A DNA stretch of 64,000 bases from Listeria monocytogenes (GCF_041765605.1 NZ_CP168900.1:884001-948000), one strand, 5' to 3'. Positions 36,194 through 46,918 are shown, counted from the stretch's first letter. Notes: generated by a model from the letters alone, not told the origin. A program made the numbers and translations.

Positions 36194-37573
36194 GTGAAAC
36201 ATATAGTCATTATCGGAGGCGGCTTATCAGGGCTCGCAGCAGCGTATGAACTACAAAAAACACATCCGAATTATACTTGGGAATTAGTAGAAAAAGACGA
36301 AAAACTAGGCGGAAAATTTGAAACGGTCAAACGGGACGGATTTTTAATTGAAAAAGGACCAGACTCCTTTTTAGCAAGAAAACCAGCTGGTGTAGGCTTA
36401 GTGAAGGATTTAGGACTCGAAGATAAACTGATTGCGAATGCGACCGGAAGATCCTATATTTATCATCAAAAAGCGCTTCATCCGATTCCAGAAGGCTCTG
36501 TGATGGGAATTCCGACAGACAAAGAAGCGCTGCTAGCAAGCACACTCGTATCGGAAATTGGCAAAGCACGAGCACTTCAAGAACCAACAATGGAACGGAA
36601 TAATCAAGAACAAGATCAAGCACTTGGCGATTTCTTTGAAGCGCGATTCGGTAAAGAATTAGTCAAAACAATTATCGAACCACTTTTATCAGGAATTTAT
36701 GCCGGGGATATATACAAAATGAGTTTACGCGCCACTTTTCCACAATTCGAACAAACGGTTAAAAAATATGGAAATTTGATGGATGGTTTGAAAGAAAGTA
36801 GCATGCAAACGACTGGTACAAAAGCAACTATTGGCGCTTTTCGAACATTAGAAGGCGGGCTAGACACTTTACCAAAAGCCATTGCGGCCGCACTTCCAAA
36901 AGGAAATTTGCATACAGCAAAACAAGCAACCAACATTACGAAAAAGAATAGCTCTTACGAAATCTCGTTTGCAGATGGCGATAAAATGGAAGCAGATGGC
37001 GTCATTATTGCTGCCACACATGATGCGTTAATTCATTTGTTAGCTGAAAAAACGACAGAACCATTCGCGGGACAACCGCTTACGACTCTCGCAACTGTCT
37101 CATTAGCATACAATGAACAAGATGTACCGATTTTACCAGACGGGACGGGCTACTTAGTTGCCAGAACCGCGCCGTATAAAACTACTGCCTGTACTTGGGT
37201 GCAGAAAAAATGGCCGCATATGGTGCCAAAGAATAAAATGTTACTACGAGGCTTTGTCGGAAAAGCAGGGGAAACTTGGTTAGAGCAAGCAAGCGATGAA
37301 GCAATCGTCTCTGCTGTTTTGACAGATTATGCGGAAATTATGGACCTTCACGCCGCGCCGCTTTTTTATGAAGTAAGCCGAATGAAATCCGCGATGCCAC
37401 AATACTTAGTCAATCACCAAGATAGGCTAAAACAATTGAAAAAGAACGTCAAGGCAGATTACCCAGGTGTCTATTTTGCAGGAATGAGTTACGAAGGTGT
37501 GGGTATTCCTGATTGCATCGCTGGGGCACAAACAGCCATTAATGAATTAGCAGAATACTTGGAAGAGGTGTAA
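36194..37573 (+). CDS. hemY: Coproporphyrinogen/protoporphyrinogen oxidase (HemY/CgoX)
   Basis: 459 aa FAD enzyme oxidising coproporphyrinogen III (the Gram-positive haem pathway) or protoporphyrinogen IX. Contains the FAD-binding GGGLSGLAAAYEL at the N-terminus and YFAGMSYEGVGIPDCIAG near the C-terminus. GTG start after GAGAGGATTGG. Ends two bases before acpS, so probably co-transcribed with it and alr. Other haem genes are not in the window. Confidence 0.93.
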   Translation: MKHIVIIGGGLSGLAAAYELQKTHPNYTWELVEKDEKLGGKFETVKRDGFLIEKGPDSFLARKPAGVGLVKDLGLEDKLIANATGRSYIYHQKALHPIPEGSVMGIPTDKEALLASTLVSEIGKARALQEPTMERNNQEQDQALGDFFEARFGKELVKTIIEPLLSGIYAGDIYKMSLRATFPQFEQTVKKYGNLMDGLKESSMQTTGTKATIGAFRTLEGGLDTLPKAIAAALPKGNLHTAKQATNITKKNSSYEISFADGDKMEADGVIIAATHDALIHLLAEKTTEPFAGQPLTTLATVSLAYNEQDVPILPDGTGYLVARTAPYKTTACTWVQKKWPHMVPKNKMLLRGFVGKAGETWLEQASDEAIVSAVLTDYAEIMDLHAAPLFYEVSRMKSAMPQYLVNHQDRLKQLKKNVKADYPGVYFAGMSYEGVGIPDCIAGAQTAINELAEYLEEV

Positions 37574-37574
37574 C

Positions 37575-37931
37575 ATGATTAAAGGAATCGGACTAGACAT
37601 GATAGATTTAGAACGCGTAAAACAAGTCGTGGAAAAGAATCCGCGCTTTATTGAACGTGTTTTAACAGAAAAAGAAATTAAGCAATTTGAAAAATACGAA
37701 GGTAATCGCAAAATCGAATTTTTAGCTGGGCGTTTTGCGGCTAAGGAAGCATATGCAAAGGCGAATGGAACTGGTTTTGGCAAACATTTAAGCTTTACAG
37801 ATGTAGAAATTTTGCAAGTAGAAGATGGTCGACCGCACGTTACATTGCCAGCAAACGCAGGAGAAAACGTTTTTGTGAGCATTACCCACACAGCTAGATC
37901 AGCCGCAGCTCAAGTGATAATTGAAATTTAG
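37575..37931 (+). CDS. acpS: Holo-[acyl-carrier-protein] synthase
   Basis: 118 aa phosphopantetheinyl transferase that activates ACP for fatty-acid synthesis. Conserved GIGLDMIDLERV (Mg ligand Asp) and FAAKEAYAKANGTG are intact; length is standard. GAAGAGGTG precedes the ATG. The acpS-alr-mazEF-rsb order is conserved in Listeria and Bacillus. Confidence 0.97.
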   Translation: MIKGIGLDMIDLERVKQVVEKNPRFIERVLTEKEIKQFEKYEGNRKIEFLAGRFAAKEAYAKANGTGFGKHLSFTDVEILQVEDGRPHVTLPANAGENVFVSITHTARSAAAQVIIEI

Positions 37932-37949
37932 AAAGGAACGTGAACAATC

Positions 37950-39056
37950 ATGGTGACAGGCTGGCATCGTCCTACATGGATTGAAATAGACCGCGCAGCA
38001 ATTCGCGAAAATATAAAAAATGAACAAAATAAACTCCCGGAAAATGTGGATTTATGGGCAGTAGTCAAAGCTAATGCGTATGGTCACGGAATTATCGAAG
38101 TTGCTAGAACAGCGAAAGAAGCTGGAGCAAAAGGTTTCTGTGTTGCCATTTTAGATGAGGCGTTGGCTCTTAGAGAAGCTGGGTTTCAAGATGACTTTAT
38201 TCTTGTACTTGGCGCAACTAGAAAAGAAGATGCAAATTTAGCAGCCAAAAACCACATTTCCCTCACTGTTTTTAGAGAGGATTGGTTAGAGGACCTAACC
38301 TTAGAAGCGCCACTTCGCATTCATTTAAAAGTAGATAGCGGTATGGGGCGTCTTGGGATTCGTACGGTAGAAGAGGCGCGGCAAATTGAAACCACAATCG
38401 CGAGCGACAACCAATTACAACTAGAAGGTATCTACACGCATTTTGCAACAGCCGACCAGCTTGAAACTAGTTATTTCGAACAACAACTAGCTAAGTTCCA
38501 AACAATTTTAACGAGTTTAAAAAATCGTCCAACGTATGTTCATACAGCCAATTCAGCTGCTTCATTATTACAACCACAAATCGGGTTTGATGCGATTCGC
38601 TTTGGTATATCGATGTATGGATTGACCCCTTCCACAGAAATCAAAACTAGCTTACCATTTGAACTTAAGCCAGCACTTGCGCTCTATACCGAAATGGTCC
38701 ATGTGAAAGAACTCGCACCAGGGGATAGTGTCAGCTACGGAGCAACCTACACAGCAACAGAACGAGAATGGGTTGCAACGTTACCGATTGGCTATGCAGA
38801 CGGATTGATTCGTCATTACAGCGGTTTTCATGTTTTAGTAGGCGGGGAACTTGCCCCAATTATAGGGCGCGTTTGTATGGACCAAACCATCATAAAACTA
38901 CCGCGCGAATTTCAAACTGGTTCAAAAGTAACGATAATTGGCGAAGATAATGGTAATGCGATAACAGCAGATGATGCCGCTCAATATTTAGATACAATTA
39001 ATTACGAGGTTACTTGTTTGTTAAATGAGCGCATACCTAGAAAATACCTTCATTAG
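37950..39056 (+). CDS. alr: Alanine racemase
   Basis: 368 aa PLP enzyme making D-Ala for the cell wall. The PLP lysine is Lys40 in [10 protein letters not shown], and the catalytic tyrosine region [10 protein letters not shown] lies near residue 260. GAAAGGAACGTG precedes the ATG. Listeria literature calls this gene dal; it feeds the ddl/murF genes at 4-7 kb. Confidence 0.97.
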   Translation: MVTGWHRPTWIEIDRAAIRENIKNEQNKLPENVDLWAVVKANAYGHGIIEVARTAKEAGAKGFCVAILDEALALREAGFQDDFILVLGATRKEDANLAAKNHISLTVFREDWLEDLTLEAPLRIHLKVDSGMGRLGIRTVEEARQIETTIASDNQLQLEGIYTHFATADQLETSYFEQQLAKFQTILTSLKNRPTYVHTANSAASLLQPQIGFDAIRFGISMYGLTPSTEIKTSLPFELKPALALYTEMVHVKELAPGDSVSYGATYTATEREWVATLPIGYADGLIRHYSGFHVLVGGELAPIIGRVCMDQTIIKLPREFQTGSKVTIIGEDNGNAITADDAAQYLDTINYEVTCLLNERIPRKYLH

Positions 39057-39261
39057 AAGGTAATATTCGTGCTTTTTTTAGTAGAAGCGTTTATAATCTA
39101 ACATATGAAACTTTATAGCTATATATAGGACTTAAGGGAGTATATCAGCCAGAACTGTAACATTCTTAACAATAAAATGCGAAATAACTCTTTTCTTCAA
39201 GGCGTGATAATGGTACGATATAGTTGTTACTTACAGGTACGAGGCTTTGGGGGTGTGACAC

Positions 39262-39540
39262 GTGTTAGAGAAAGAAAATCGGATGATAATATCCGTAGAA
39301 CTGACACAGGAAATGATACAAGAACTCGACGTAGTTGTAGAAAAAGAAAAAATGGGGCGGAGTGAAGTTATAATGGAAGCAACGCAACAGTTTTTACAAG
39401 AGAAAAGGGCTCGCGAATTAAGAGACGAGATGGAACGCGGCTATGCAGAGATGGCGACAATTAATTTCGCTATCGCATGTGAGTGCACCCATGTCGAAGC
39501 AGAAGCAGAAGACAGGAATATTAGTATTTTAGGAGGTTAA
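39262..39540 (+). CDS. mazE: MazE-type antitoxin (ribbon-helix-helix)
   Basis: 92 aa. N-terminal ribbon-helix-helix DNA-binding part (ISVELTQEMIQELDVVVEKEKMGRSE) and an acidic C-terminus that wraps MazF. GTG 39262 with a G-rich ribosome site. Followed six bases later by mazF. Its B. subtilis counterpart (EndoAI) binds the operon promoter and neutralises the RNase. Confidence 0.9.
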   Translation: MLEKENRMIISVELTQEMIQELDVVVEKEKMGRSEVIMEATQQFLQEKRARELRDEMERGYAEMATINFAIACECTHVEAEAEDRNISILGG

Positions 39541-39546
39541 TGGCTG

Positions 39547-39891
39547 ATGGTGAAGCGTGGTGACGTATACTACGCGGACCTTTCCCCCGTGGTCGGTAGC
39601 GAGCAAGGGGGAATACGGCCTGTTCTCATCATTCAAAATGATATTGGTAATAGATTCAGTCCAACTGTGATCGTGGCAGCAATAACTGCAAAAATTCAAA
39701 AAGCAAAATTGCCAACACACGTGGAAGCTACTCGTAAAGATGGCTTTGAGAGAGATTCTGTCATTCTTTTAGAACAAATTAGAACGATTGACAAACAGCG
39801 CCTGACAGACAAAATTACACATTTGGACGAAGATTTAATGGCCAAGGTAAACAAGGCACTTGAAGTCAGTCTAGGAGTAGTAGAATTTTAA
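39547..39891 (+). CDS. mazF: MazF endoribonuclease toxin
   Basis: 114 aa PemK/MazF fold. Intact signature [21 protein letters not shown] and RPVLIIQND, plus [17 protein letters not shown]. Sequence-specific mRNA interferase (the B. subtilis orthologue cuts UACAU), here presumably growth-arresting under stress. AGGAGG precedes the start inside the end of mazE. Sits directly before the sigB operon, and read-through into rsbR is likely. Confidence 0.95.
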   Translation: MVKRGDVYYADLSPVVGSEQGGIRPVLIIQNDIGNRFSPTVIVAAITAKIQKAKLPTHVEATRKDGFERDSVILLEQIRTIDKQRLTDKITHLDEDLMAKVNKALEVSLGVVEF

Positions 39892-40140
39892 TCCATCCTA
39901 AAAAATAACATACAATGATGAATGCAGGACAAAAGGGTCTGGCGTAAAATAATAGTTTAATACATAATGAAATAATTAACTGCACTGAAGAAACAGTAAG
40001 GACATCAGAAACCTACAAACAACGCGTATCAACATACTCGCTAAATTTGTTTCTAATGTCTTTTTTAAAAGGCAGTTAAGCAAACCGCACAATAAGAGAG
40101 AAAATTTTGTTAATAGTGGAGAAAGGTTGGAAAATAACTG

Positions 40141-40977
40141 ATGTATAAAGATTTTGCAAACTTCATCCGTACAAATAAAGCAGATTTACTAAACAATTGG
40201 ATGAATGAAATGGAAAAACAATCAGATCAGCTAATCAACGACATTGCAAAAGAAGCAATGTACGAAGAAACTAGCAAAGAATTTGTGGATTTAATTGTTT
40301 CGAATGTTACCGAAAACGGTTCTAAGTTCAACGAAAAACTAGATGATTTTGCAGAGAAAGTGGTCCACCTAGGTTGGCCGATTCATTTTGTCACCACTGG
40401 CCTACGTGTTTTTGGGCTTTTAGTATATACAGCAATGAGAGATGAAGATTTATTTTTAAAGAGAGAAGAAAAACCTGAAGATGATGCCTATTATCGCTTT
40501 GAAACATGGCTTTCCTCCATGTATAACAAAGTGGTCACAGCCTACGCGGATACGTGGGAAAAGACAGTTTCTATCCAAAAAAGTGCACTACAGGAATTAT
40601 CGGCACCACTTTTGCCAATATTTGAAAAAATTTCTGTAATGCCTCTAATTGGAACGATTGACACAGAAAGAGCAAAGTTAATCATAGAAAATTTATTAAT
40701 AGGTGTTGTAAAAAATCGGTCAGAAGTGGTTTTGATTGATATTACGGGAGTTCCTGTTGTTGATACAATGGTTGCGCACCATATCATTCAGGCGTCTGAA
40801 GCAGTTAGACTTGTCGGCTGTCAGGCGATGCTTGTAGGTATTAGACCAGAAATTGCGCAAACTATCGTTAACTTAGGAATTGAATTAGATCAAATTATCA
40901 CGACCAACACAATGAAAAAAGGCATGGAGCGTGCGCTAGCCTTGACGAACAGAGAGATAGTAGAAAAAGAGGGGTGA
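40141..40977 (+). CDS. rsbR: Stressosome core protein RsbR
   Basis: 278 aa. N-terminal non-haem globin-like sensor domain (1-140) and C-terminal STAS domain. Thr175 (GTIDTERA) and Thr209 (VVDTMVAHH) are the phosphorylation sites known for RsbT; my residue count gives the same numbers. Part of the 1.8 MDa stressosome that sequesters RsbT until stress. GAGAAAGGTTGG lies before the ATG. First gene of the operon. Confidence 0.97.
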   Translation: MYKDFANFIRTNKADLLNNWMNEMEKQSDQLINDIAKEAMYEETSKEFVDLIVSNVTENGSKFNEKLDDFAEKVVHLGWPIHFVTTGLRVFGLLVYTAMRDEDLFLKREEKPEDDAYYRFETWLSSMYNKVVTAYADTWEKTVSIQKSALQELSAPLLPIFEKISVMPLIGTIDTERAKLIIENLLIGVVKNRSEVVLIDITGVPVVDTMVAHHIIQASEAVRLVGCQAMLVGIRPEIAQTIVNLGIELDQIITTNTMKKGMERALALTNREIVEKEG

Positions 40978-40982
40978 ATACT

Positions 40983-41339
40983 GTGGGGATACCAATCTTA
41001 AAGTTAGGTGAATGTTTATTAATTTCTATCCAGAGTGAATTAGATGATCATACTGCGGTAGAATTCCAGGAAGATTTACTTGCAAAAATCCATGAAACGT
41101 CGGCCAGAGGAGTAGTCATTGATATAACTTCCATCGATTTTATTGATTCATTTATTGCAAAAATTCTTGGAGATGTAGTAAGTATGTCTAAACTAATGGG
41201 TGCAAAAGTGGTTGTAACTGGGATACAGCCAGCAGTTGCGATTACACTAATTGAACTCGGAATCACGTTTAGTGGAGTACTTTCGGCGATGGACCTTGAA
41301 AGTGGCCTGGAAAAACTTAAACAGGAATTGGGGGAATGA
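40983..41339 (+). CDS. rsbS: Stressosome scaffold RsbS
   Basis: STAS-domain protein, 118 aa from GTG 40983, which lies 9 bases after GAGGGG. The GTG at 40974 is on top of that site. With this start the phosphorylated serine is Ser56 in FIDSFIAK, the number used in the literature. Forms the stressosome core with RsbR and binds RsbT. Confidence 0.95.
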
Positions 41340-41341
41340 AC

Positions 41342-41752
41342 ATGACATTCCAATCCTGTGTAAAGATAATTAATGAATGGGACATTGTAGCTGCTAGGCA
41401 ACTAGGTAGAAAAATATCCAAAGAAATTGGCTTTGGAACAGTTGACCAAGCAAGAATTACAACTGCCATCAGTGAATTAGCTAGAAATATTTTCCTTTAT
41501 GCTGGACGAGGAGAAATCTGTATCGAAAAAGTAAGTGAATCTGGCAAACAAGGAATGATTATTGTTGCCAAAGACAAAGGCCCAGGTATTGTAGATATCA
41601 GAAAAGTAATGCAAGATGGTTATACAACATCGGGCGGACTTGGAGCAGGTCTTCCAGGAGTCAAACGTTTAATGGACAGTTTTGATATTGAATCCAGTAT
41701 TGAAGGCGATTCTAAAGGAACGGTAATTACAACAACGAAATGGGTTCGGTAA
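41342..41752 (+). CDS. rsbT: Switch kinase RsbT
   Basis: 136 aa GHKL Ser/Thr kinase. ATG 41342 is preferred over ATG 41336, because GGGGG lies 7 bases before it and because B. subtilis RsbT aligns there. Nucleotide-binding motifs ELARNIFLYAGRG and KGPGIVDIRK, GLGAGLPGVKRLMD are present. Released from the stressosome, it activates RsbU. Confidence 0.96.
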   Translation: MTFQSCVKIINEWDIVAARQLGRKISKEIGFGTVDQARITTAISELARNIFLYAGRGEICIEKVSESGKQGMIIVAKDKGPGIVDIRKVMQDGYTTSGGLGAGLPGVKRLMDSFDIESSIEGDSKGTVITTTKWVR

Positions 41753-41768
41753 GGAGAGCTAGAAAAAA

Positions 41769-42773
41769 ATGGAAAAAGCTTTTGAGGGAAAATACCGTGA
41801 TATTCTTATTCAGTATTTAGAACATCAAGATGAAGAAATTCTTTATACTTGCGAAAAATTATCCAGAGAAGCTATGGAAGAGCGAGTATCACCAGAAGAA
41901 ATTGTCCATTTACATCGCTCGGTTCTTGAACTATACGGAAAAGAGTTGCCGGATTTTGTACGATTATCATTTGATGTACTACTAGAAATAATGGTAGGCT
42001 ACGGCTTAGCTTATATGGAGCATCTTAGTCTAAGAACCGAGCAAAAAGAATTACGTAGTGAAATCGCTCAAGCAGAAGATATGCAAAAAACGTTAATGAA
42101 AACAGAGGTACCGGAACACGATGAACTTGATTTTGGAGTTATTAGTGTCGCAGCCAGACAAATGAGCGGTGACTACTATAGCTTTACAGAAGAAGGCGAC
42201 AAACAAATCGGTATCGCGCTTGCTGATGTTATTGGTAAAGGAATTCCAGCCGCATTTAGTATTTCCATGATAAAATACGCACTAGCTGGAATGACTGGGG
42301 ACGACAGAAAACCATCAATCGTACTCGAATCATTAAACCAAGTAGCAGAAGAAAACATTAACGACAATATGTTTATCACGATGTTTTATGGGCTTTATCA
42401 TGAAGATACACATTTGTTTGAATATGGTTCAGCCGGTCATGAGCTGGGCCTCTACTATCAACATAAAGAAAAAAGCTTTTCTGATTTATACGCCAAAGGT
42501 TTACCACTCGGTGTAGATAAAAATGCTGTCTACCGTCAATTTGATAAGAAAATTGAAGTAGGCGATGCCATATTTATTATGTCAGACGGTGTAACAGAAA
42601 CAAGGACTGATAGTGGGTTTATCGAACGTGAAGAATTAACTGAAATTATTGCAGCACATATTTCGTTATCAGCTGAAAAAATGGTACATGCGATTTATGA
42701 TCAATTAGTTAAAATGCAAAACTTCGAGCTGCATGATGACTTTACGCTTATTTGTATTAAGCGAACTAAATAA
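41769..42773 (+). CDS. rsbU: PP2C-type phosphatase RsbU
   Basis: 334 aa. The N-terminal ~100 residues are the helical RsbT-binding domain. The rest is a PPM/SpoIIE phosphatase with metal-binding Asp in SGDYYSF, LADVIGKGIPAAF and FIMSDGVTETR. It dephosphorylates RsbV, freeing SigB. AAGGAGAG precedes the ATG. Confidence 0.96.
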   Translation: MEKAFEGKYRDILIQYLEHQDEEILYTCEKLSREAMEERVSPEEIVHLHRSVLELYGKELPDFVRLSFDVLLEIMVGYGLAYMEHLSLRTEQKELRSEIAQAEDMQKTLMKTEVPEHDELDFGVISVAARQMSGDYYSFTEEGDKQIGIALADVIGKGIPAAFSISMIKYALAGMTGDDRKPSIVLESLNQVAEENINDNMFITMFYGLYHEDTHLFEYGSAGHELGLYYQHKEKSFSDLYAKGLPLGVDKNAVYRQFDKKIEVGDAIFIMSDGVTETRTDSGFIEREELTEIIAAHISLSAEKMVHAIYDQLVKMQNFELHDDFTLICIKRTK

Positions 42774-42860
42774 GAAGAAGTGAAGACGTACCTCATTCTT
42801 TAGAGAGCATTTACTGGTGAGTAAACGTATTTAAAGAGTGGAGCGTTTTTATTTTTGAAT

Positions 42861-42885
42861 GTTTTAATTTTATTAGTTAGGGTAA
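42861..42885 (+). promoter_or_regulatory. SigB-dependent autoregulatory promoter before rsbV
   Basis: GTTT (42861-42864), 15-base spacer, GGGTAA (42880-42885). This is the classical SigB promoter that drives rsbV-rsbW-sigB-rsbX as a positive feedback loop. Confidence 0.95.
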
Positions 42886-42922
42886 AATCGACAGTATACT
42901 TAAAATTAGATGGGGTGAAGTG

Positions 42923-43267
42923 ATGAATATTAGTATAGAAATAAAAGAACGTGATACTGACCACATAGACATATTTGTTGCTGGGGAGATCGATGCTTAT
43001 ACAGCGCCAAAGGTAAAAGAAGCACTTGAAGTATATCAAGTAAAAGAGGGTATAGTACTTCGAATCGATTTAACAGAAGTAAGTTATATGGATAGTACCG
43101 GATTAGGCGTATTTGTAGGAGCGTTTAAAAGCTTACGTCAACGCCAAAGTGAACTTGTCTTGTTTGGTTTAAGCGACCGACTTTTCCGATTGTTTGAAAT
43201 CACAGGATTGTCAGATATCATTGAAATCAAAAATGTAGAGGGTGAAATGAATGGCAACAATGCATGA
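42923..43267 (+). CDS. rsbV: Anti-anti-sigma factor RsbV
   Basis: 114 aa STAS protein. The phosphorylatable serine is in [13 protein letters not shown] start at ATG 42923 (GGGGTG site) rather than the adjacent GTG 42920. Unphosphorylated RsbV binds RsbW and releases SigB. The stop codon overlaps rsbW by about 17 bases. Confidence 0.97.
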   Translation: MNISIEIKERDTDHIDIFVAGEIDAYTAPKVKEALEVYQVKEGIVLRIDLTEVSYMDSTGLGVFVGAFKSLRQRQSELVLFGLSDRLFRLFEITGLSDIIEIKNVEGEMNGNNA

Positions 43268-43724
43268 CAAAATTACATTACAACTTCCTGCCAAGCCTGA
43301 ATATGTTAGTTTAGGTAGACTTTCATTATCAGGAATTGCAAGTCGCGCAGGATTTTCTTATGAAGCAATTGAAGATTTGAAAATAGCCGTAAGTGAAGCC
43401 ATCACTAATTCTGTAAAGCACGCATTTAAAGGAGAAGATGATGGTGAAATTACAGTAGAATATCTTATTTATGAAGATAAATTAGAAGTTCGTGTTTCTG
43501 ATAACGGAACAAGCTTCGACTTAGAAACCCGTAAACAAGAAATTGGCCCATATGAGGTAGGGGAAGATGCGGAGATGATGCGTATCGGAGGTCTAGGTTT
43601 ATTTTTAATTGAAACATTAATGGATGACGTGAAACTTTATTATGATGAAGGGGTTTCTGTCGTAATGACCAAATATATTAATGAAAAGCAGGTGGAGGAG
43701 AATGCCAAAAGTATCTCAACCTGA
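43251..43724 (+). CDS. rsbW: Anti-sigma factor and kinase RsbW
   Basis: 157 aa GHKL kinase with N-box [11 protein letters not shown] and glycine motif [12 protein letters not shown]. Phosphorylates RsbV and holds SigB inactive. GAGGGTG precedes the start. Its 3' end overlaps sigB by 23 bases, implying coupled translation of the sigma factor and its inhibitor. Confidence 0.97.
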   Translation: MATMHDKITLQLPAKPEYVSLGRLSLSGIASRAGFSYEAIEDLKIAVSEAITNSVKHAFKGEDDGEITVEYLIYEDKLEVRVSDNGTSFDLETRKQEIGPYEVGEDAEMMRIGGLGLFLIETLMDDVKLYYDEGVSVVMTKYINEKQVEENAKSIST

Positions 43725-44481
43725 TAAAGAGGCGAAAGAAAAAGTTTATATTTGGATTGCCGCTTACCAAGAAAATGGCGATCAAGATGCCCAATATAAT
43801 TTAGTTGTTCATTACAAAAACCTAGTAGAGTCTATTGCTCGCAAATATTCCCAAGGTAAATCTTTTCATGAAGATTTAGTTCAAGTTGGAAATATTGGCT
43901 TACTTGGAGCTATTAGAAGATATGATGCGACTTTTGGGAAAAGCTTTGAAGCATTTGCTGTACCAACCATTGTTGGCGAAATTAAACGATTTTTACGTGA
44001 TAAAACATGGAGTGTCCATGTGCCGCGCCGAATCAAAGAATTAGGTCCGAAAATTAAAAATGCCGTAGAAGAGCTGACGAGAGAATTACAAAGCTCGCCG
44101 CAAATCAGCGACATTGCTGATTTCATCGGTGTCACGGAAGAAGAAGTTTTAGAAGCAATGGAGATGGGAAAAAGCTATCAAGCGCTTTCTGTAGATCATT
44201 CGATTGAAGCTGATTCGGATGGAAGTACGATTACCTTACTAGATGTTGTTGGTGGTACGGATGATGGATTTGAACGTGTGAATCAACGTATGCTCTTAGA
44301 GAAAGTTCTCCCTGTTTTAGATGAGCGAGAACAGAAGATTTTGCAATTTACATTTATTGAAAATCGCAGTCAAAAAGAAACGGGTGAACTACTCGATATA
44401 TCACAAATGCATGTGTCTAGAATCCAACGTCAAGCTATAAAAAAACTTCGAGAGGCGTTGCAGAATGAGGAAGTGGAGTAA
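43702..44481 (+). CDS. sigB: General stress sigma factor SigB
   Basis: 259 aa sigma-70 family. ATG 43702 follows AGGTGGAGG; the longer frame from 43681 lies in rsbW. Region 2 ([18 protein letters not shown]), region 3, and region 4 helix-turn-helix ([20 protein letters not shown]) are complete. Directs stress, acid, bile and virulence genes; several SigB-type promoters are visible in this same window. Confidence 0.98.
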   Translation: MPKVSQPDKEAKEKVYIWIAAYQENGDQDAQYNLVVHYKNLVESIARKYSQGKSFHEDLVQVGNIGLLGAIRRYDATFGKSFEAFAVPTIVGEIKRFLRDKTWSVHVPRRIKELGPKIKNAVEELTRELQSSPQISDIADFIGVTEEEVLEAMEMGKSYQALSVDHSIEADSDGSTITLLDVVGGTDDGFERVNQRMLLEKVLPVLDEREQKILQFTFIENRSQKETGELLDISQMHVSRIQRQAIKKLREALQNEEVE

Positions 44482-45081
44482 ATGAACAAGGCAGTTGAAT
44501 CAAATAATTTATTTGTATTTCAACGTTCTAAAGCATTACAACAATACTGCGGGGATGTTTATTATACCCATGAAGACGAAAATGGTTTTCTGTATGTTCT
44601 TTCTGATGGACTTGGAAGCGGGCTCGAAGCTAATAGAGCCGCCAAAGCGACCGTTGATGCCATAAAAGAGGATATCCATGCAGATATTACCGATATGCTC
44701 GAAAAAGCGAACCAGGCTGTTTCAGGACTTCGAGGTGCTGCGATAGCTATTATTAAAGGTGACTACTTAACGAAGACCCTTTATTATACTGGTATGGGTA
44801 ATATTCGTTTTTATATGATTGGGATGGAAGATAAGCTTATTTTTCCGCTTTCTGGCTCTGGATTTTTGTCCGGTCGAAAACAGAAATATCGGTTGCAATC
44901 GTTTAAATATAAACCAGGCAGTAAGTTTTTAATGCATTCAGATGGACTTGTTCTTTCTCGCGTTAGAAAAAGCCTAGAATCGCCACTTTGTGTAGTGAAA
45001 ATCGGGCATTTAATCGAGCGTAATATATTAGATATTCCAACAGATGATGTTACTTTTATGGTTGGGAAATTTCCGGAATAA
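44482..45081 (+). CDS. rsbX: Feedback phosphatase RsbX
   Basis: 199 aa PP2C phosphatase with metal-binding FLYVLSDGLGSGLEA and LMHSDGL motifs. Dephosphorylates RsbS/RsbR to reset the stressosome. Starts 1 base after the sigB stop. Last gene of the operon, with a strong terminator just after. Confidence 0.96.
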   Translation: MNKAVESNNLFVFQRSKALQQYCGDVYYTHEDENGFLYVLSDGLGSGLEANRAAKATVDAIKEDIHADITDMLEKANQAVSGLRGAAIAIIKGDYLTKTLYYTGMGNIRFYMIGMEDKLIFPLSGSGFLSGRKQKYRLQSFKYKPGSKFLMHSDGLVLSRVRKSLESPLCVVKIGHLIERNILDIPTDDVTFMVGKFPE

Positions 45082-45083
45082 CA

Positions 45084-45127
45084 AAAACACCTTTTAAACA
45101 AGTACTTGTTTAAAAGGTGTTTTTTTC
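45084..45127 (+). terminator. Terminator of the sigB operon
   Basis: Perfect stem aacaccttttaaacaagt with its complement acttgtttaaaaggtgtt, then six or more T residues. Confidence 0.95.
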
Positions 45128-45286
45128 TTAATGGACATGAGAACTTAGTCTATTTATGGTATATTAGAATAGAGCGCTAGTTTTTTATACTTCATCATGT
45201 GATAAATATCACTTAATAAGCGTGAAGCAATCTTGCTTTGCGTTTTTTCGCGCGGATTAAAATATAAATAAGAGAGAAGGAGCAAA

Positions 45287-46918
45287 TTGAAGAAAGTTTG
45301 GTTGAACAGTGTAAAAGATTATACGTGGGCGAGATTTAGGAAAGACTTGCTTGCGGGAATTATCGTGGGCATTATAGCTTTACCTCTAGCGATGTCCTTC
45401 GCGATTGCATCAGGTGTAAGTCCAGAATATGGTATTTATTCGAGTTTTGTAGCGGGAATAATCGTTTCTATTTTCGGGGGCTCGAAGTTTCAAATTGCCG
45501 GCCCAACTGGTGCTTTTATTCCAGTATTACTCGGAATCGTATTAACATATGGTTATCAAGATTTACTAGTTGCTGGAATGATGGCAGGGGTCTTACTTTG
45601 CTTAATGGGGATTTTTAAAATTGGAACATTAATCAAATTTATTCCACGACCAGTGACAATCGGATTTACAGCCGGGATTGCTGTCACGATTTTTATGGGG
45701 CAAGTGGGGAACTTCCTCGGTTTAACAGGTATGGAAAAACATGAATCATTTGTCGCGAATATGAATGAGATCTGGTTACATTTAGATTCATGGAATTTTT
45801 ATAGTGTGCTCATTTCCTGTATTTGTATGCTTGTCTTATTTATTTTTCCTAAAATTTTACCGAGAATTCCAGCACCACTTATTGGACTTGTGATTACGAC
45901 GGCGATTGCTATGCTATTTTTCCCGGATGCGCTTCCGACGATTGGGTCAGCGTATGGAGATATTCCGAGTACCTTTCCTCCGTTTGAATTTCCCGATATG
46001 ACTTTTGCGAATATGAGTAAATTGATTGGGCCAGCTTTTGTTATTGCGATGCTCGGCGGGATTGAATCACTTCTTTCGGCGGTTGTGGCAGATGGAATGA
46101 CGAATACAAAACACAATAGTAATCGCGAGCTCATTGGGCAAGGTATCGCAAATATTGTAACGCCAATGTTCGGCGGAATTCCGGCAACGGGAGCTATCGC
46201 AAGAACGGCAACCAACATTAATAATGGCGCAACTAGCCGTGTCTCTGGTGTTATCCACGGAATTTTCGTTTTACTCACTTTACTTGTACTTGCACCAGTA
46301 GCTGTCAATATCCCAATTGCTGCAATGGCGCCGATTTTAATGCTAGTTGCTTGGAATATGAGCGAACGAAAAACCTTTCAGCATATTATTAAGTTGAAAT
46401 CAGGCGATACTTTAGTACTAATTATTACCTTTTTATTAACCGTATTTGCAAGCTTAACTGTGGCCGTCGAAGTTGGTTTACTGCTGGCAGTGGTGCTTTT
46501 CGCTAAACAAATGGGAAGTTCGATGCAAATTGAAGAAATCGAACCAGAAGGTGCCGAAATTGCTCCTCATTTACACGAGAAAATTAGTATTTTTACTATT
46601 CGCGGGCCATTGTTTTTTGGTGCAGCGCAGATTTTTCAACAAAATATTATCAAAGCAATCCATGTTAAACCAAAATATCTTATCTTGCGAATGGGGAAAG
46701 TGCCGATTATTGATGCTACGGCAGAAGGCTATTTCCACCAAATTGAAAAAGAATTTTCGAAGCAAGGCGGGCAAATTTTGATTACTGGACTAACAGATAA
46801 AGCGAAAGAAAGTTTGAAGGGTAGCGGGCTTTACGACCGAATCGGCGAAGAACACTTCTTTTCCCATACCGAAGATGCGATTCATTATGCGGAAAATGCT
46901 TTAAATAAGGGAGACTGA
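45287..46918 (+). CDS. SulP family anion transporter with STAS domain
   Basis: 543 aa. About ten to twelve helices (LLAGIIVGIIALPLAMSFAIASG start; GPTGAFIPVL substrate motif), then a C-terminal STAS domain (about 440-540). TTG 45287 with AGAAGGAG. SulP members carry sulfate, bicarbonate or dicarboxylates; the substrate is not readable here. Confidence 0.9.
   Translation: MKKVWLNSVKDYTWARFRKDLLAGIIVGIIALPLAMSFAIASGVSPEYGIYSSFVAGIIVSIFGGSKFQIAGPTGAFIPVLLGIVLTYGYQDLLVAGMMAGVLLCLMGIFKIGTLIKFIPRPVTIGFTAGIAVTIFMGQVGNFLGLTGMEKHESFVANMNEIWLHLDSWNFYSVLISCICMLVLFIFPKILPRIPAPLIGLVITTAIAMLFFPDALPTIGSAYGDIPSTFPPFEFPDMTFANMSKLIGPAFVIAMLGGIESLLSAVVADGMTNTKHNSNRELIGQGIANIVTPMFGGIPATGAIARTATNINNGATSRVSGVIHGIFVLLTLLVLAPVAVNIPIAAMAPILMLVAWNMSERKTFQHIIKLKSGDTLVLIITFLLTVFASLTVAVEVGLLLAVVLFAKQMGSSMQIEEIEPEGAEIAPHLHEKISIFTIRGPLFFGAAQIFQQNIIKAIHVKPKYLILRMGKVPIIDATAEGYFHQIEKEFSKQGGQILITGLTDKAKESLKGSGLYDRIGEEHFFSHTEDAIHYAENALNKGD

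Noticed and set aside
39048-39062. Hairpin TACCTT/AAGGTA over the alr stop codon
   Set aside because: The stem is only six pairs and no T run follows closely, so it is not called a terminator.
39177-39365. Short ORF overlapping the start of mazE
   Set aside because: It is out of frame with mazE, has no ribosome site and gives a basic low-complexity protein; mazE has clear family features.
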